Shown here piece after piece: positions 42,229 through 52,509 of a stretch of DNA of 64,000 nt. Each line of letters opens with the position of its first letter. Within the stretch, counting starts at the first letter, position 1. The notes beneath the pieces are model-generated. The model was not told the DNA's origin. It saw only the letters and a list, made by a program, of their open reading frames with translations, and did not search any database. Source of the stretch: Ascarosepion bandense. Lineage: Eukaryota; Mollusca; Cephalopoda; Sepiida; Sepiidae. The stretch covers positions 885,501 through 949,500 of the forward strand of contig JBBBDQ010001614.1 of the NCBI GenBank assembly GCA_037127315.1. Reading direction: 5' to 3'. Position numbers and translations under genes: made by a program.

Positions 42229-42560
42229 GGAACTGAAAAACATATTATTGAGTTAAGTGTCATGGGTCCCTATTTGTAACACCAGTATGAACTTTTCCTA
42301 TTACTATATATACTACGCCTCGAAAGAGAGTGAGAGTCGAGTTGGTAGTAGTTCACTCCAAACCAGACTGACAGTCATACTAACACCTTAAACATTTTGT
42401 ATTTTTATTTCTTGTTTATATATATTTGTTATTTCTAGCCTTGTGGTTGTGTTGTTCTTTTCAGAGCTTAACCTGGTCCATAACAGTAAGAAAATCAGGC
42501 ACTGAAAATTTAATTAAATTTTAATTAAAATGTCGTCATTTGCGCTGAGTACTATATACC
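42228..42560. repeat. ~335-bp direct repeat, right copy
   Basis: Partner of 41790-42125; it ends at the same TACTATATACC boundary. No LTR features (TG...CA ends, primer-binding site) are seen. Confidence 0.88.
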
Positions 42561-42984
42561 CATGGTTAGTATTCTTGGATTAATTTCCTTAATGACCTTT
42601 CATCTGTTGTTGACTGGGGCAGAGAATGGTTTGTTTATTTTAATGCCTCCAAAATGAAACTGCTCATTAATCATCTGTGAGACTCATCACAATTGTAACA
42701 TTTTCTGATGTTGAAGGAGCAATTTAGTTCCTTTATTTTCTATACTAAATCTGTTATAACTGATCAATACATTAAACATGTAATAACATCAGTTGTGAAA
42801 TTTAATGATGATCAGTAGAAATTTCACCTCTTTGGAAATTTCTTTCACCATTGCTTTAACTTTTGTATGAGTGCCCACAGCATGCAGAAGATCTAATCTA
42901 ATCTTTTATCACTCTATTTCCCAACTTCTCTGGCCATATTTATTTATATTATTAACAAAATTATTTTTATTTTTAGATGAAATG

Positions 42985-45780
42985 TTATCAACCTTCTTCT
43001 TGACTTTTACAAAAATTCACAATGACATGTGAAATCCTGGGTTTTCCCAAATAGAAAGAGGACCAACCATGTGCTTAAAGAAAAAGTTGAACTCAAATTT
43101 CTCAAGTAGGTGTTAAAATGATTTTTGACCAATGGGAGTCACTTGCACAAATTAAGGTCTTTGTGATCCAGTGCTAAATTTAAAAAGACTATATATCAAA
43201 AAGACTATATAAATGACCTCATAGTCAGAGATTGGGAGCTGAGAGAGACATCACTAAAATGTAACAAGAGAAGCTTCAGGTCAACTCAGACATCTTCCTC
43301 TTTCTCTTTCTCTTTCTCCTTATCTATTTCAACAATTACTACTAGAACATTTTGTGAACTCTACCCTTAACCTCTTAATAATGTTTCTAATTGAACATTA
43401 ACTTCTACAACATGTTATTCCACCTTTTAATAAATTTCTATTTTAACATTCAAAATGTATATTTTATTACTCCACTCTTCCACACTATTCCACACATTCC
43501 AACCTGCCAACAACCAACCTCTGATGAAAACCTTCTGATAATAATTCAACATAAACTTGTAAGCTAGGGAGTTCAATTAAGTCTAACACAAGGCCAAACC
43601 AAAGAAACATTAACCAGCTCCCTACACTACACTGGTGACCCCCCAATCATTATCTAATGTCTTCTTAATTCTTCTTATTTTCATTGTTCTCTTATTATTC
43701 AGTAATCCACTTGTGTCTTTGTGGCTGTATTGCCTTGCTTGGTGTGAGATAATTAAAAAGAAGGCAAAAGGAATATAATTAATTTCAATCAACTTTTTGC
43801 TACAAGTTTTTTGCTATGTTTCTTATATAAAATTGAGATAAAAAGAAATTATTAATGAAGAGTTTTCTCTTTGGAAGTTTTGCTTTAACTAAAAATGAAA
43901 TTAAGAGCAGATATCATCGCTACTTTCTTAAAATCAAAATCACCCCATGCAAAGTAATAAAGCTACTATGATACAAGCTGCTATAGGGTGTAGAAGAACT
44001 AGAAAACAGAAACATTACTAATGAGCAAGAACACACAGCATAATCAGGAGGATAGGCATTTACTCTTCATTCAAATTCAATTTAACCGAACTCCCTACAG
44101 CTTTGATTTGGCCTTGTGTCAGACTTAAGCAAACTCCCTACAGCTTACAAGTTTTATCCAGAATTATCATCAGAATTATCAGAAGGTTTTCATCAGACGG
44201 TTGGAATGAGAAATAGAGGAATAGTGTGGAATAGTGGAAGTGTAGCTATATGGAGCTGGTTAATGTTTCTTTGATTCGGTCTTGTGTCAGACTTAACCAA
44301 ACTCCCTACAGCTTACAAGTTTTATCCAGAATTATCATCAGAATTATCAGAAGGTTTTCATCAGACGGTTGGAATGAGAAATAGTGGAATAGTGTGGAAT
44401 AGTGGAAGTGTAGCTATATGGAGCTGGTTAATGTTTCTTTGATTCGGTCTTGTGTCAGACTTAACCAAACTCCCTACAGCTTACAAGTTTTATCCGGAAT
44501 TATCATCAGAATTATCAGAAGGTTTTCATCAGACGGTTGGAATGAGAAATAGTGGAATAGTGTGGAATAGTGGAAGTGTAGCTATATGGAGCTGGTTAAT
44601 GTTTCTTTGATTCGGCCTTGTGTCAGACTTAACTAAACTCCCTACAGCTTACAAGTTTTATCCGGAATTATCATCAGAATTATCAGAAGGTTTTCATCAG
44701 ACGGTTGGAATGAGAAATAATGGAATAGTGTGGAATAGTGGAAGTGTAGCTATATGGAGCTGGTTAATGTTTCTTTGATTCGGCCTTGTGTCAGACTTAA
44801 CCAAACTCCCTACAGCTTACAAGTTTTATCTAGAATTATCATCAGAATTATCAGAAGGTTTTCATCAGAAGGTAGTTTGTCAGCAATAGTGTGGAATAGT
44901 CCAAGAATAAAATATACATTTTGCATTTTAATAAAGAAATTTATTAAAGGAGGAATAACAAGAATTCATAGAAATTAATGTTCATTGAGAAAGTTAAGGG
45001 TATCAAGAGTTCGTACAAAATGTTCGTAGTAGTAATTGTTGAAAGAGATAAGGAGAAAGAGAAAGAGGACGATGTCTGAGTTGCTTGAATTTGAAGTTAC
45101 ATTTTAGATGTTTAGTCTGGCAGTTCCCATCTGACTCTCTGACTGACTGAAGCTGATGAAGTCCTTTTATTATAATCTAGATTTTTTGCACTTACTCAGA
45201 AAGTTTTTATCTTGCAAGTCACTCTCATTCATCAAAAATCATTTTAACACCTGCTTGCAAAATCTGGTTTACACTTTTTCTTTAAGCACATGGTCAACCC
45301 TTTTTCTATTTGGAACCAGAATTTCACACATCATTTTTTGTGAAATAGCATAAGAAAAATAAAAATACATTTTTCATTTTAAAATAGAAATTTATTAAAA
45401 GGAGGAATTACAAGAATTCATAGAAATTAATGTTCAATGAGAAAGTTAAGGGCATCAAGAGTTCATACAAAATGTTCTTAGTAGTAATTGTTGAAAGAGA
45501 TAAGGAGAAAGAGAAAGAGGACAATGTTCTGTCTTGCTGCTCCCATCTGACTCTCTGTCCTGATGCTGACCATTGCCTTTTAAAGTATTCAGATTTTCAC
45601 ACTTGCTCAACAAATCCTCAAGTCTTGCAAGTCAATCCCATTGATCAAAAATCAATTTAATACCTACTTGAAAATTCTGGGTTTGACTTTTTCTTTAAGC
45701 ACATAGTCTTTTTTTTATTTGGGAAAACCAGGATTTCACATGTCATTGTGAATTTTTGTAAAAGTGAAGAAGTAGGTAGA
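42985..45780. repeat. 2.8-kb inverted-repeat (foldback) structure
   Basis: The left arm (about 42985-43760) and right arm (about 43925-45780) are reverse complements of each other. ACAAAAATTCACAATGACAT at 43009 pairs with ATGTCATTGTGAATTTTTGT near 45759. TGTGCTTAAAGAAAAAGTTG pairs with the region at about 45690, and CTCTTTCTCTTTCTCC at 43304 pairs with GGAGAAAGAGAAAGAGG. CTGATGAAAACCTTCTG at 43532 pairs with the CAGAAGGTTTTCATCAG motifs, and the LINE-A-like tails at 43725-43760 and 43925-43960 face each other. The spacer is about 160 bp. The right arm is longer because parts are duplicated (44990-45360 against 45430-45770) and because of a 168-bp tandem array. No transposase is visible. Confidence 0.85.
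44090..44880. repeat. 168-bp tandem array
   Basis: CAGACGGTTGGAATGAGAAA starts at 44194, 44362, 44530 and 44698, exactly 168 bp apart, with a fifth partial unit ending near 44880. Units differ by only a few bases. The left arm of the inverted structure holds a single unit, so amplification happened on this side only. Confidence 0.93.
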
Positions 45781-46004
45781 TTTTAATTAATTTCTTATCC
45801 TCTACATTCTATTTAGAAATTAGCTTGACTCTGCCTTAACTGACATGAAAGAAATATCAATTCAGCTAAAATATTTAAGAAATTTCTAAATTTTAGACTT
45901 TAATTTTTATATATCAAAAATTTTAAATGCATGAACATATTTCTTTGTAAATATTTAAAATTATTAGAATTAAACATCAAATTTATCTGGAAACAAAAAA
46001 GACT

Positions 46005-46255
46005 CATATTTAGAATCAGAAAGAGACAAAAATTCCTAGCACGCATAATGTGAAAAGTGGGCTTGGGGAAATTGAAACTCGCAGGACATATTAGAGAGAA
46101 AACAGAGAGAAACAGAAATAATCTAAGCTTGTCTAAATGGATAGCAGAACAGGAAGTGAGAGAGATATAAAATGTCTAACCTTAAGAGCTAAAAAGGAAA
46201 AGAAATTTTGGAGAGCTATGATCTTGAAGGGACACCACACATCAGCAAAGAGCAA
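46005..46255 (+). pseudogene. LINE-B fragment, old
   Basis: FRIRKRQKFLARIM, then after stops GHIRE, LRAKKEKKFWRAMILKG and HHTSAK correspond to the LINE-B C-terminal order (SIRKRQLKFLGHAM, LRATRDRETWKAMI). Heavily mutated. Confidence 0.68.
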
Positions 46256-46345
46256 AATGTTCCACCTAGTTTAACATAAGATTCACTTTATTTCTGTTTT
46301 TAAAGTCAAAATTTTCAAAAGAAGAAAAAATTAATTTTTTAAAAT
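46221..46345. repeat. Direct repeat with 47387-47507
   Basis: GATCTTGAAGGGACACCACA, CATCAGCAAAGA and AAGTCAAAATTTTCAAAAGA are present at both places with minor changes. It immediately precedes the segmental duplication. Confidence 0.82.
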
Positions 46346-47050
46346 AAGCTCTTTCTCGTAAAATAATTTTTCTGAGAAATTGGCTTCTCATCTCCAGTAG
46401 CTGTTTTCCTTTTGATGAGGGTTTCTTTCATAGCCTTTTATTTGATGTAGTGGGGAACATGAAGATCTTGATTATATAATTATTTTCTCTTTGAAGTAGC
46501 TAATATCTATTTCATGGTAATGCCCTTACAATGGTATGAATCTGTCCTCACATTAGACTGAGCCTCTCACTGGTCATAAGGATTCTGACACAAGGAATTT
46601 TACTGCATTGATTCTTAGACAACAGCCTCTTTAATAACCTGCTGTCTTGAGTTGCTCTTGGGCCTTTCATTGGTTAAAATAGTAAAAGAAAAAATGGATT
46701 CCTCTTTGGTGTTGATAACCTTTTGCATGATGTGAGGAGATAGGTAAGCTGGTAACCACCCTCCTGCATTGACTTTAGAGATGCCATAAAATATTTATTA
46801 GAATTGCCCTCCAAGAATATAATGATTATACATATCTTAAATTATTCATTGCCTTATAAGGAAACATTTAACATTCATTAACTGAGCAGCCATAACTGTT
46901 TTCAATTCAAATTTATAAAATCTATGGTTTCTTCCCTTTACAAAAAAAATTTGGGACAATATTATCCATTGTTGTCACCATATACTTATCTATTCTCACA
47001 TCTTTTGAGTCGTCATCACATGTCAAATACTACACAGTGTTTAAGAAATA
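46346..47050. repeat. Segmental duplication, left copy
   Basis: Matches 51370-52504. The central ~400 bp (TTTTCCTTTTGATGAGGGTT to GAGATGCCATAAAATATTTA) is identical as far as I can read. The right copy is 430 bp longer because of a 107-bp tandem expansion. No ORF is conserved, so this is not a gene duplicate. Confidence 0.92.
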
Positions 47051-47507
47051 GTTTTATTCTAAATTGCATGCTATAAATAAGTAATACTTGTGTAAATCAG
47101 ATTAAGTTTACATTACATTTGCTAATTTTTTCAAAAATAATGTCACATATGTATATTCTATTTTTGGAAGATTTTTAAAACCAAAAATTAACTTTTGTTT
47201 ACAAATGTGTTGGTTGCTCAAAAATGTCTGAAAATGGTTTTAAAAATCTCAAAATTTTAGATTCCAGTCAACATAATTTCTGTTTAAAATTATACCAGAG
47301 TATTTTGCTTACTGTAAATAGTAAATTTAATCATTTGGCTTTCAATTAAAACTAAAATAAAACCCTCCTGCATTGTTTTTAGAGGTACGATCTTGAAGGG
47401 ACACCACACATCAGCAAAGAACAAAATGTACCTCCTAGTTTAACATAAGATGCACTTTATTTTTTAAAGTCAAAATTTTCAAAAGAAGAAAAAATTAGTT
47501 TTTTGAA

Positions 47508-48008
47508 ATTTCAGATTTAAAATGCAAAGAAAAATCTGACAAAAATTCAGAAAATAAATCATCCAAGCTACTTGTATTTCAAATGGTTTTCAATTTGAAA
47601 ATTTCAGTTTCAAAGCAGCTTTAACTATTCAAGATCAAAATCTTTTAAATGCTTCAAGTTTCTCCATGTCACATTACTTTTTTCTTTGAAATGAAACGAA
47701 TAAAATAAAAAACGAACTTGAAAGAAATTTAACGAAACTATCAGAGCTTAAATCACTTGCACCAAAGTAAAAAAGAACATTAATAATTGTCATTAGTATT
47801 GCAATTATGTTTAGTGTTAATTAAAAAAATAATTTTCATTCATTTCAAAGACATTGATTCTAAAAACAAAATTAAGAAAAAACAAAGTATTTTTTATTTT
47901 CTTTTTAGTTATAATTTGTTTATTATAGACAAAACAAGAATAGAAACCAGTATACTTTCGGATTGGGAATCATAGGGACTTTTCATTTTAAACAAAGTAC
48001 TGCATATA
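47508..48008. other. AT-rich intergenic, no gene
   Basis: No repeat family or credible ORF recognised; the 62-codon ORF at 47787 is low complexity. Confidence 0.55.
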
Positions 48009-48060
48009 ATCACCGACTGATGTCAATTCAGTTGGGTTCAATCATGGATAGAAGCAATTG

Positions 48061-48118
48061 GATGTCAAACTGTAATGATGAGCTGTGATATAGCAAAACA
48101 GAATTGTCTGCGGATGAC
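48061..48118 (+). ncRNA. Hammerhead ribozyme motif, degraded (first of the pair)
   Basis: Reads TGTAATGATGAGCTGTGATA then TAGCAAAACAGAATTGTC and TGCGGATGAC. Compared with the intact copy at 51213 the core CTGATGA is ATGATGA (C3 changed), and CGAAAC is CAAAAC (G12 changed, a CpG-decay type change). Stem III (ACAG/TTGT-type) and the GTC cleavage triplet remain. It is predicted to be inactive. Confidence 0.65.
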
Positions 48119-48364
48119 TATTTACACTCTCGCATGCTGATTGAGTATGATGGAGAAATGGTAGACTTTAAAAACAGTGGCTACTTACACATTTATACAT
48201 CGTTCATTCAGTAATGAATTTGAACATTCTCAGCTATTGGTTTACATTGTGCATAACATGTTAAAAGCCGCCTTCCTCCACCAAGCGCCTATAACTCAGA
48301 AGTAGAATCACCAACTGCTGTCAATTCAGTTGAATTTCAATCCTGGCTAGAAGCAATTAGATGT

Positions 48365-48414
48365 GTAAAAGTACTGATGAGCTATGATAAACTGAAACAG
48401 GACTGTCTATGAAT

Positions 48415-48418
<4 letters not shown>
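48365..48418 (+). ncRNA. Hammerhead ribozyme motif (second of the pair)
   Basis: CTGATGA (48373-48379) and GAAAC are intact, and stem III ACAG-GA-CTGT is followed by C at 48407, giving the GTC cleavage triplet. Stem II (GCTATGATAAACT) and stem I are weakened by substitutions, so activity is doubtful. Confidence 0.65.

Positions 48419-48448
<30 letters not shown>
48418..48448. repeat. (TA)n microsatellite
   Basis: TA run between the HHR element and the inverted-repeat element; similar TA runs flank most HHR copies. Confidence 0.9.
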
Positions 48449-48450
<2 letters not shown>

Positions 48451-49268
48451 TAAACATATACTGTTAAATCTAAGAGACAATGAATGTTTATTATGTTTAA
48501 TCATGAGCCGTTCTAAATATCGTATTCTGGCTTTAATTTTGGGTGAAAATAAAGACATAAATTCTCCAACATTTAAATATTTTTTATTTCGTTGGTTCTA
48601 TGCTTTTGGCTCATATGAGCCATCTTCACAGAGGTTACAGGGACGTTAACGTAAAATATCAACCATCAAAGACAATTTTATCTTGTGTTCACATAAAGCT
48701 TTACTAAGTAACAATAACAAACATAATATCAGACAGATTTTAGTCAACAATACAATAATCCTCACTCATACACACAGTAAAAAGAACCTTCAGATATTGG
48801 AGGGCATCTCCATTAAATTTAAACAACCCACTTTTAATAAAATTACGTTTAGGTCTGGTCATAACACATTACATTGCATTTAAATATATGATTCTGTTAA
48901 CATTTCAAACTCTCACACGGTGTGACGTCATAGATATGCATTACAAATTTACAAACTGTGTTTGCTGTTTGGTAAATCTTATCGTTGCTTAGTAAAGTTT
49001 AAGTCAACATAAAATAAAATCATCTTTGATGGTGAATGTTTTTATGTTAACGTCCCTGTAACCTCTCTGAAGATGGCTTATGTGAGCCAAAGGTTAGAAC
49101 CAACTTAAAAAATTATCCAAATATTGGAGAATTTTTGTCTTTATTTTCACACGAAATTAAAGCCAAAATACGACGTTTAGAACGGCTCATGATTAAAAAT
49201 AATAGACATTCATTGGGTCATATATTTAGCAGTATATGTTTAGAAAACTATCTGCTGCCTTGATACAC

Positions 49269-49272
<4 letters not shown>
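48449..49272. mobile_element. Inverted-repeat element (MITE-like), copy 1
   Basis: The left arm CTAAACATATACTGTTAAAT, CATGAGCCGTTCTAAATATC, GTATTCTGGCTTTAATTTTG, GCTCATATGAGCCATCTTCA, TTACAGGGACGTTAAC is mirrored by the right arm ending AGCAGTATATGTTTAGAAAA. Arms exceed 250 bp; the centre (about 48700-48990) is unique. No ORF encodes a transposase. Both sides are bordered by (TA)n tracts. A shorter relative is at 53295-53720. Confidence 0.85.

Positions 49273-49300
<28 letters not shown>
49273..49300. repeat. (TA)n microsatellite
   Basis: TA run at the right edge of the inverted-repeat element. Confidence 0.88.
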
Positions 49301-49305
<5 letters not shown>

Positions 49306-49329
49306 TTGTTACAAATTGGAGTTTATAAA

Positions 49330-49361
49330 TTGGTTCAGCCGTTTCGAAGTCTATAGGACAT

Positions 49362-49414
<53 letters not shown>

Positions 49415-49436
49415 GTTCCATTTATAAATAAGTTTA
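49330..49436 (-). mobile_element. Helitron 5'-end fragment (copy 5)
   Basis: TGGTTCAGCCGTTTCGAAGT, CTATAGGACATGGACACAC, (CA)n and CAAAGTTCCATTTATAAATA then AGTTTA is the reverse complement of the first ~105 bp of the Helitron family. The terminal TC is lost into a TA run. The (CA)n accounts for the cysteine-valine ORF on the other strand. Confidence 0.72.
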
Positions 49437-50045
49437 TATATATATATATATATATATAACATAGAATATTTGGTATTTTTGTAAGGTAAACTCCAATAGA
49501 GACAAACTCAAAATTACTCAATATTAATTTTTTTTATTAGATTTAGCAGAGTAATATAATCTTTGAAAAATTTTAAATTTTTTCTATATTTTTCTTTTTC
49601 TTTTTTTGTTTCTTGAATGAGTGAGGAAAATTTTTTGTAGATTCCCATTTCAAATATCTATTTTAGATATGGGCACATGAGTATCTGTATGTGATGATTT
49701 TCTGGATGATTTTAAACATTAACTGTATGATTTCAGTCTGTGGAGCGGCTGCTTAGCTGCGAAATATTTATTACCCATGGATTTGTAGAATATCCCAAAA
49801 ATGTTTCAAGAGTATATATATATATATAATTAGTTAATTAGTTTTTTTGTTATAGTTAAATTTGACCAGTACACAGTTGTATTAAAAAGTGTTCAATACA
49901 ATTATATTATAGAACTTTGGAATATTTCTTATTTGGAAAGAAGTTATTTTGAAATCCAGGTTTCTACTTTTCAGTGTTTTCAGGCAATTTACAATAACAA
50001 AATTTACCATTTTTTTTTTTTTAGCATAATAAAAACAGCCAAACC
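49437..50045. other. AT-rich intergenic, no gene
   Basis: Short TA runs at 49437-49457 and 49812-49828; nothing else recognised. Confidence 0.55.
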
Positions 50046-50300
50046 TTACAACAGTGGGGGTCCTGGGTATGATGATAAACTACATCCAGCAGCAAGGCCT
50101 CTGATTGGGAGGTTTTGAAGAGCATGGAACCACCTCTTCATTTCTGTTGTTCCCAGCTCTACCCTGACTTGGGGTGGTAGCACCTGTTAGGGTCCCAACT
50201 ATGGGCAAATACTTTATCCCCAAATTGAGGTCAAATGTATAAAAATAAACTTTTATAGAAATATATACATAAAAATAGACTTTTATAGAAAAATATACAT
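50046..50300. repeat. Inverted repeat, left arm (partner 55750-55965)
   Basis: GGTCCTGGGTATGATGATAA, CAGCAGCAAGGCCTCTGATT, CATGGAACCACCTCTTCATT, GGTAGCACCTGTTAGGGTCC and CCCAAATTGAGGTCAAA have reverse-complement counterparts at 55787-55965 (about 85% by eye). The arms are about 5.5 kb apart. Confidence 0.8.
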
Positions 50301-50830
50301 TTTTGAAGGAAAAATATTACCAACAGTACATTGTTAAAGAAAAAAATTACTACCATAACATGTTTTTGAAGGAAAAAATTATTACCAGCAATACATCTTT
50401 AAATATAAAACTGGAAGACGTCTTCAGTTTTCTAAGTTAAATAAAAAATAACAATAATAAAAAAATGTTTTTGATCAAAATTTGACTAAATCAACCTACT
50501 CACTATAATCGAACATTAAAAAAAGTAACTTAAAACCCTACATTTCTGCCATTAAATAACACACAGAGGTGTTGATATGCCATTAAACAAAACTCACTCA
50601 CTCACTAACAATGGTGGTAAAATATGTAGACTGTGCCAGGAGGAAAAGTTGGTTATTATATTATTCCCAGAAAACTTCTCCTAATTTTGATATTTATGTG
50701 TCCGTAATTGATTCTGGTTAGCATTTTTAAAAAAACAGTAAAATCAATTATTGTGTATTGCCTGGAGACACGAAAAGGTAGAAACTTGGGTCCTGAAATA
50801 TCTCATTTCCAAATGCAATATATATATATA

Positions 50831-51096
50831 GTCATAAGCAGACAGATCACAGCTCATCAGTACAGTTAGACAGCCGATTGCTTTTTACCCAGGAATGAAA
50901 CCCGACCAAATTGGCGGCAGTCGGCAATTCTACCACTGAGCTATGGGCGCTCAGAAGAAGGAGGCAGACTTTTTAGCATGTATATATCCATTACACACAC
51001 CCAATAGATGAGAGTGTTCTAATTCATTGCTGAATGAACAATGCGTATATGCTAGAGTAGCTACTGTTATTCAAAGTCTACCATTCTTCCAGAGTG
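50831..51096 (-). mobile_element. HHR element, minus strand, ribozyme deleted
   Basis: On the minus strand: CACTCTGGAAGAATGGTAGA, the body, CTCCTTCTTCTGAGCGCCCA, TAGCTCAGTGGTAGAATTGC (box A-like), GGGTTTCATTCCTGGG (box B-like) and AGCAATCGGCTGTCTAACTG. Then comes CTGATGAGCTGTGATCTGTC. The stretch ACAGYGAAACAG between two GAT words is missing, so the hammerhead lost its GAAAC core by a deletion between short repeats. The flanks are TA runs. Confidence 0.8.
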
Positions 51097-51118
51097 ATAT
51101 ATATATATATATATATGT

Positions 51119-51282
51119 TGTCTGCATCCTTCTACCAAGCACACATAGATCAGAGGTAGAATCACCAACTGACACCAAGTCGGCTGGGTTTCAATCCTGG
51201 GTAAAACAATCGGATGTCTAACCGTACTGATGAGCTGTGATACAGTGAAACAGATCTGTCTGCGGATGACTATATATATATT
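51119..51282 (+). mobile_element. HHR element, 3' part with best hammerhead
   Basis: It begins inside the body (CATCCTTCTACCAAGC). The tRNA-like head has TAGATCAGAGGTAGAATC (51146-51163, box A-like) and GGGTTTCAATCC (51186-51197, box B-like). A T-arm of CTGGG/CCTGG around the 7-base loop TTTCAAT can be drawn. The hammerhead is at 51213-51270, then (TA)n. It is in head-to-head orientation with the previous copy. Confidence 0.8.
51213..51270 (+). ncRNA. Hammerhead ribozyme motif, type I, core intact
   Basis: In order: stem I 5' strand CCGTA (51222-51226), CTGATGA (51227-51233), and stem II GCTGT-GAT-ACAGT (51234-51246). Then GAAA (51247-51250, the last A being 15.1), stem III ACAG-AT-CTGT (51250-51259), C17 at 51260, and stem I 3' strand TGCGG (51261-51265). 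Stem I pairs over 5 bp and probably extends by GTC/GAC across a small internal loop. All conserved core bases are present, the cleavage triplet is GTC, and only the G10.1-U11.1 pair departs from the usual G-C. In other copies that base is C, so CGAAAC was ancestral. Hammerheads self-cleave RNA after C17. Activity here is a prediction. Confidence 0.8.
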
Positions 51283-51369
51283 GGCATATGGTAAAAGTAA
51301 TATTAGCCATTTCCCTACAAGGAAAGATTTGGCATTCATTGACCATTAAGACATCTGATTAAAATTCAT

Positions 51370-52504
51370 AAGCTCTTTCTCAAAAAACAGTTTCTCTGGG
51401 AAATTGGTTTCTCATTTCCAGTAGCTGTTTTCCTTTTGATGAGGGTTTCTTTCATAGCCTTTTATTTGATGTAGTGGGGAACATGAAGATCTTGATTATA
51501 TAATTATTTTCTCTTTGAAGTAGCTAATATCTATTTCATGGTAATGCCCTTACAATGGTATGAATCTGTCCTCACATTAGACTGAGCCTCTCACTGGTCA
51601 TAAGGATTCTGACACAAGGAATTTTACTGCATTGATTCTTAGACAACAGCCTCTTTAATAACCTGCTGTCTTGAGTTGCTCTTGGGCCTTTCATTGGTTA
51701 AAATAGTAAAAGAAAAAATGGATTCCTCTTTGGTGTTGATAACCTTTTGCATGATGTGAGGAGATAGGTAAGCTGGTAACCACCCTCCTGCATTGACTTT
51801 AGAGATGCCATAAAATATTTATTAGAATTGCCCTCCAAAAATGTAATGATTATCCATATCTTACATTATTCATTTCCTTATAAGGAAAAATTTAACATTC
51901 ATCAACTGAGCAGCCATAACTGTTTGCAATTAAAATTTATAAAATCTATCTATATATGGTTTAATGGTAACAGTATTCATTTCCTTATAAGGGAACATAT
52001 GACATTCATTAACTGAGCAGCCATAACTGTTTGCAATTGAAATTTATAAAATCTTTCTATATATGGTTTAATGGTAACAGTATTCATTTCCTTATAAGGT
52101 AACATTTGACATTCATTAACTGAACAGCCATAACTTTTCACAATTGAAATTTATAAAATCTTTCTATATATGGTTTAATGGTAATATTATTCATTTCCTT
52201 ATAAGGAAACCTTTGATATTCATTAACTGAGCAGTCATAACTCTTTTCAATTTAAATTTATATAATCTATCTATATATGGTTTAATGGTAACATTATTTA
52301 TTTCCTTATAAGGAAACATTTGACATTCATTAACTGAGCAGCCATAACTGTTTTCAATTCAAATTTATAAAATCTGTGGTTTCTTCCCTTTACAAAAAAA
52401 AAAAATTGGGACAATTTTATCTATTCTCGTCACCATAAACTTATCTTTTCTCACATCTTTTGAGTTGTCATCACATGTCAAATACAACACAGTGTTTAAG
52501 AAAA
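51370..52504. repeat. Segmental duplication, right copy
   Basis: Partner of 46346-47050. It is expanded by four extra 107-bp units at 51850-52370, and joins directly to LINE-B sequence at 52505, whereas the left copy continues into unique DNA. Confidence 0.92.
51850..52370. repeat. 107-bp tandem array (5 units)
   Basis: TTCCTTATAAGG-type words start at 51874, 51981, 52088, 52195 and 52302, exactly 107 bp apart. The unit contains CATTCATTAACTGAGCAGCC and TATATATGGTTTAATGGTAA. The left copy of the segmental duplication has one unit. Confidence 0.93.
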
Positions 52505-52509
52505 AACTG

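Larger units (their letters stand above)
48009..48422 (+). mobile_element. HHR element (retrozyme-like), tandem 1.3-mer
   Basis: Two copies of the tRNA-like plus hammerhead segment lie head to tail. The first (from 48009) is partial: TTGGGTTCAATCATGG (box B-like) then a hammerhead at 48061-48118. The body follows (TGATTGAGTATGATGGAGAA, CGTTCATTCAGTAATGAATT, CTTCCTCCACCAAGCGCC), a second tRNA-like head (ATAACTCAGAAGTAGAATC, TGAATTTCAATCCTGG) and a second hammerhead at 48365-48418. Predicted cleavage positions (after 48108 and 48407) are 299 nt apart. A (TA)n tract follows. Confidence 0.75.

Noticed and set aside
45156..45660. 65- and 76-codon ORFs in the right arm of the inverted structure
   Set aside because: The two overlap duplicated non-coding DNA and share no reading-frame conservation between the duplicated copies.
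48600..49100. CTGAAGA followed by TGGCTCATATGAGCCA as a second hammerhead (Penelope-type)
   Set aside because: CTGAAGA would fit CUGANGA, but the following bases are AAAAG or AAAGG rather than GAAA, there is an extra base before stem II, and no stem III with a cleavage triplet can be drawn. CpG decay could hide a GAAA, but the evidence is too thin.
51140..51215. Genuine tRNA gene in the HHR element
   Set aside because: The box A and B positions fit, but an acceptor stem and a clear anticodon arm cannot be formed, and the sequence recurs with drift in each copy.
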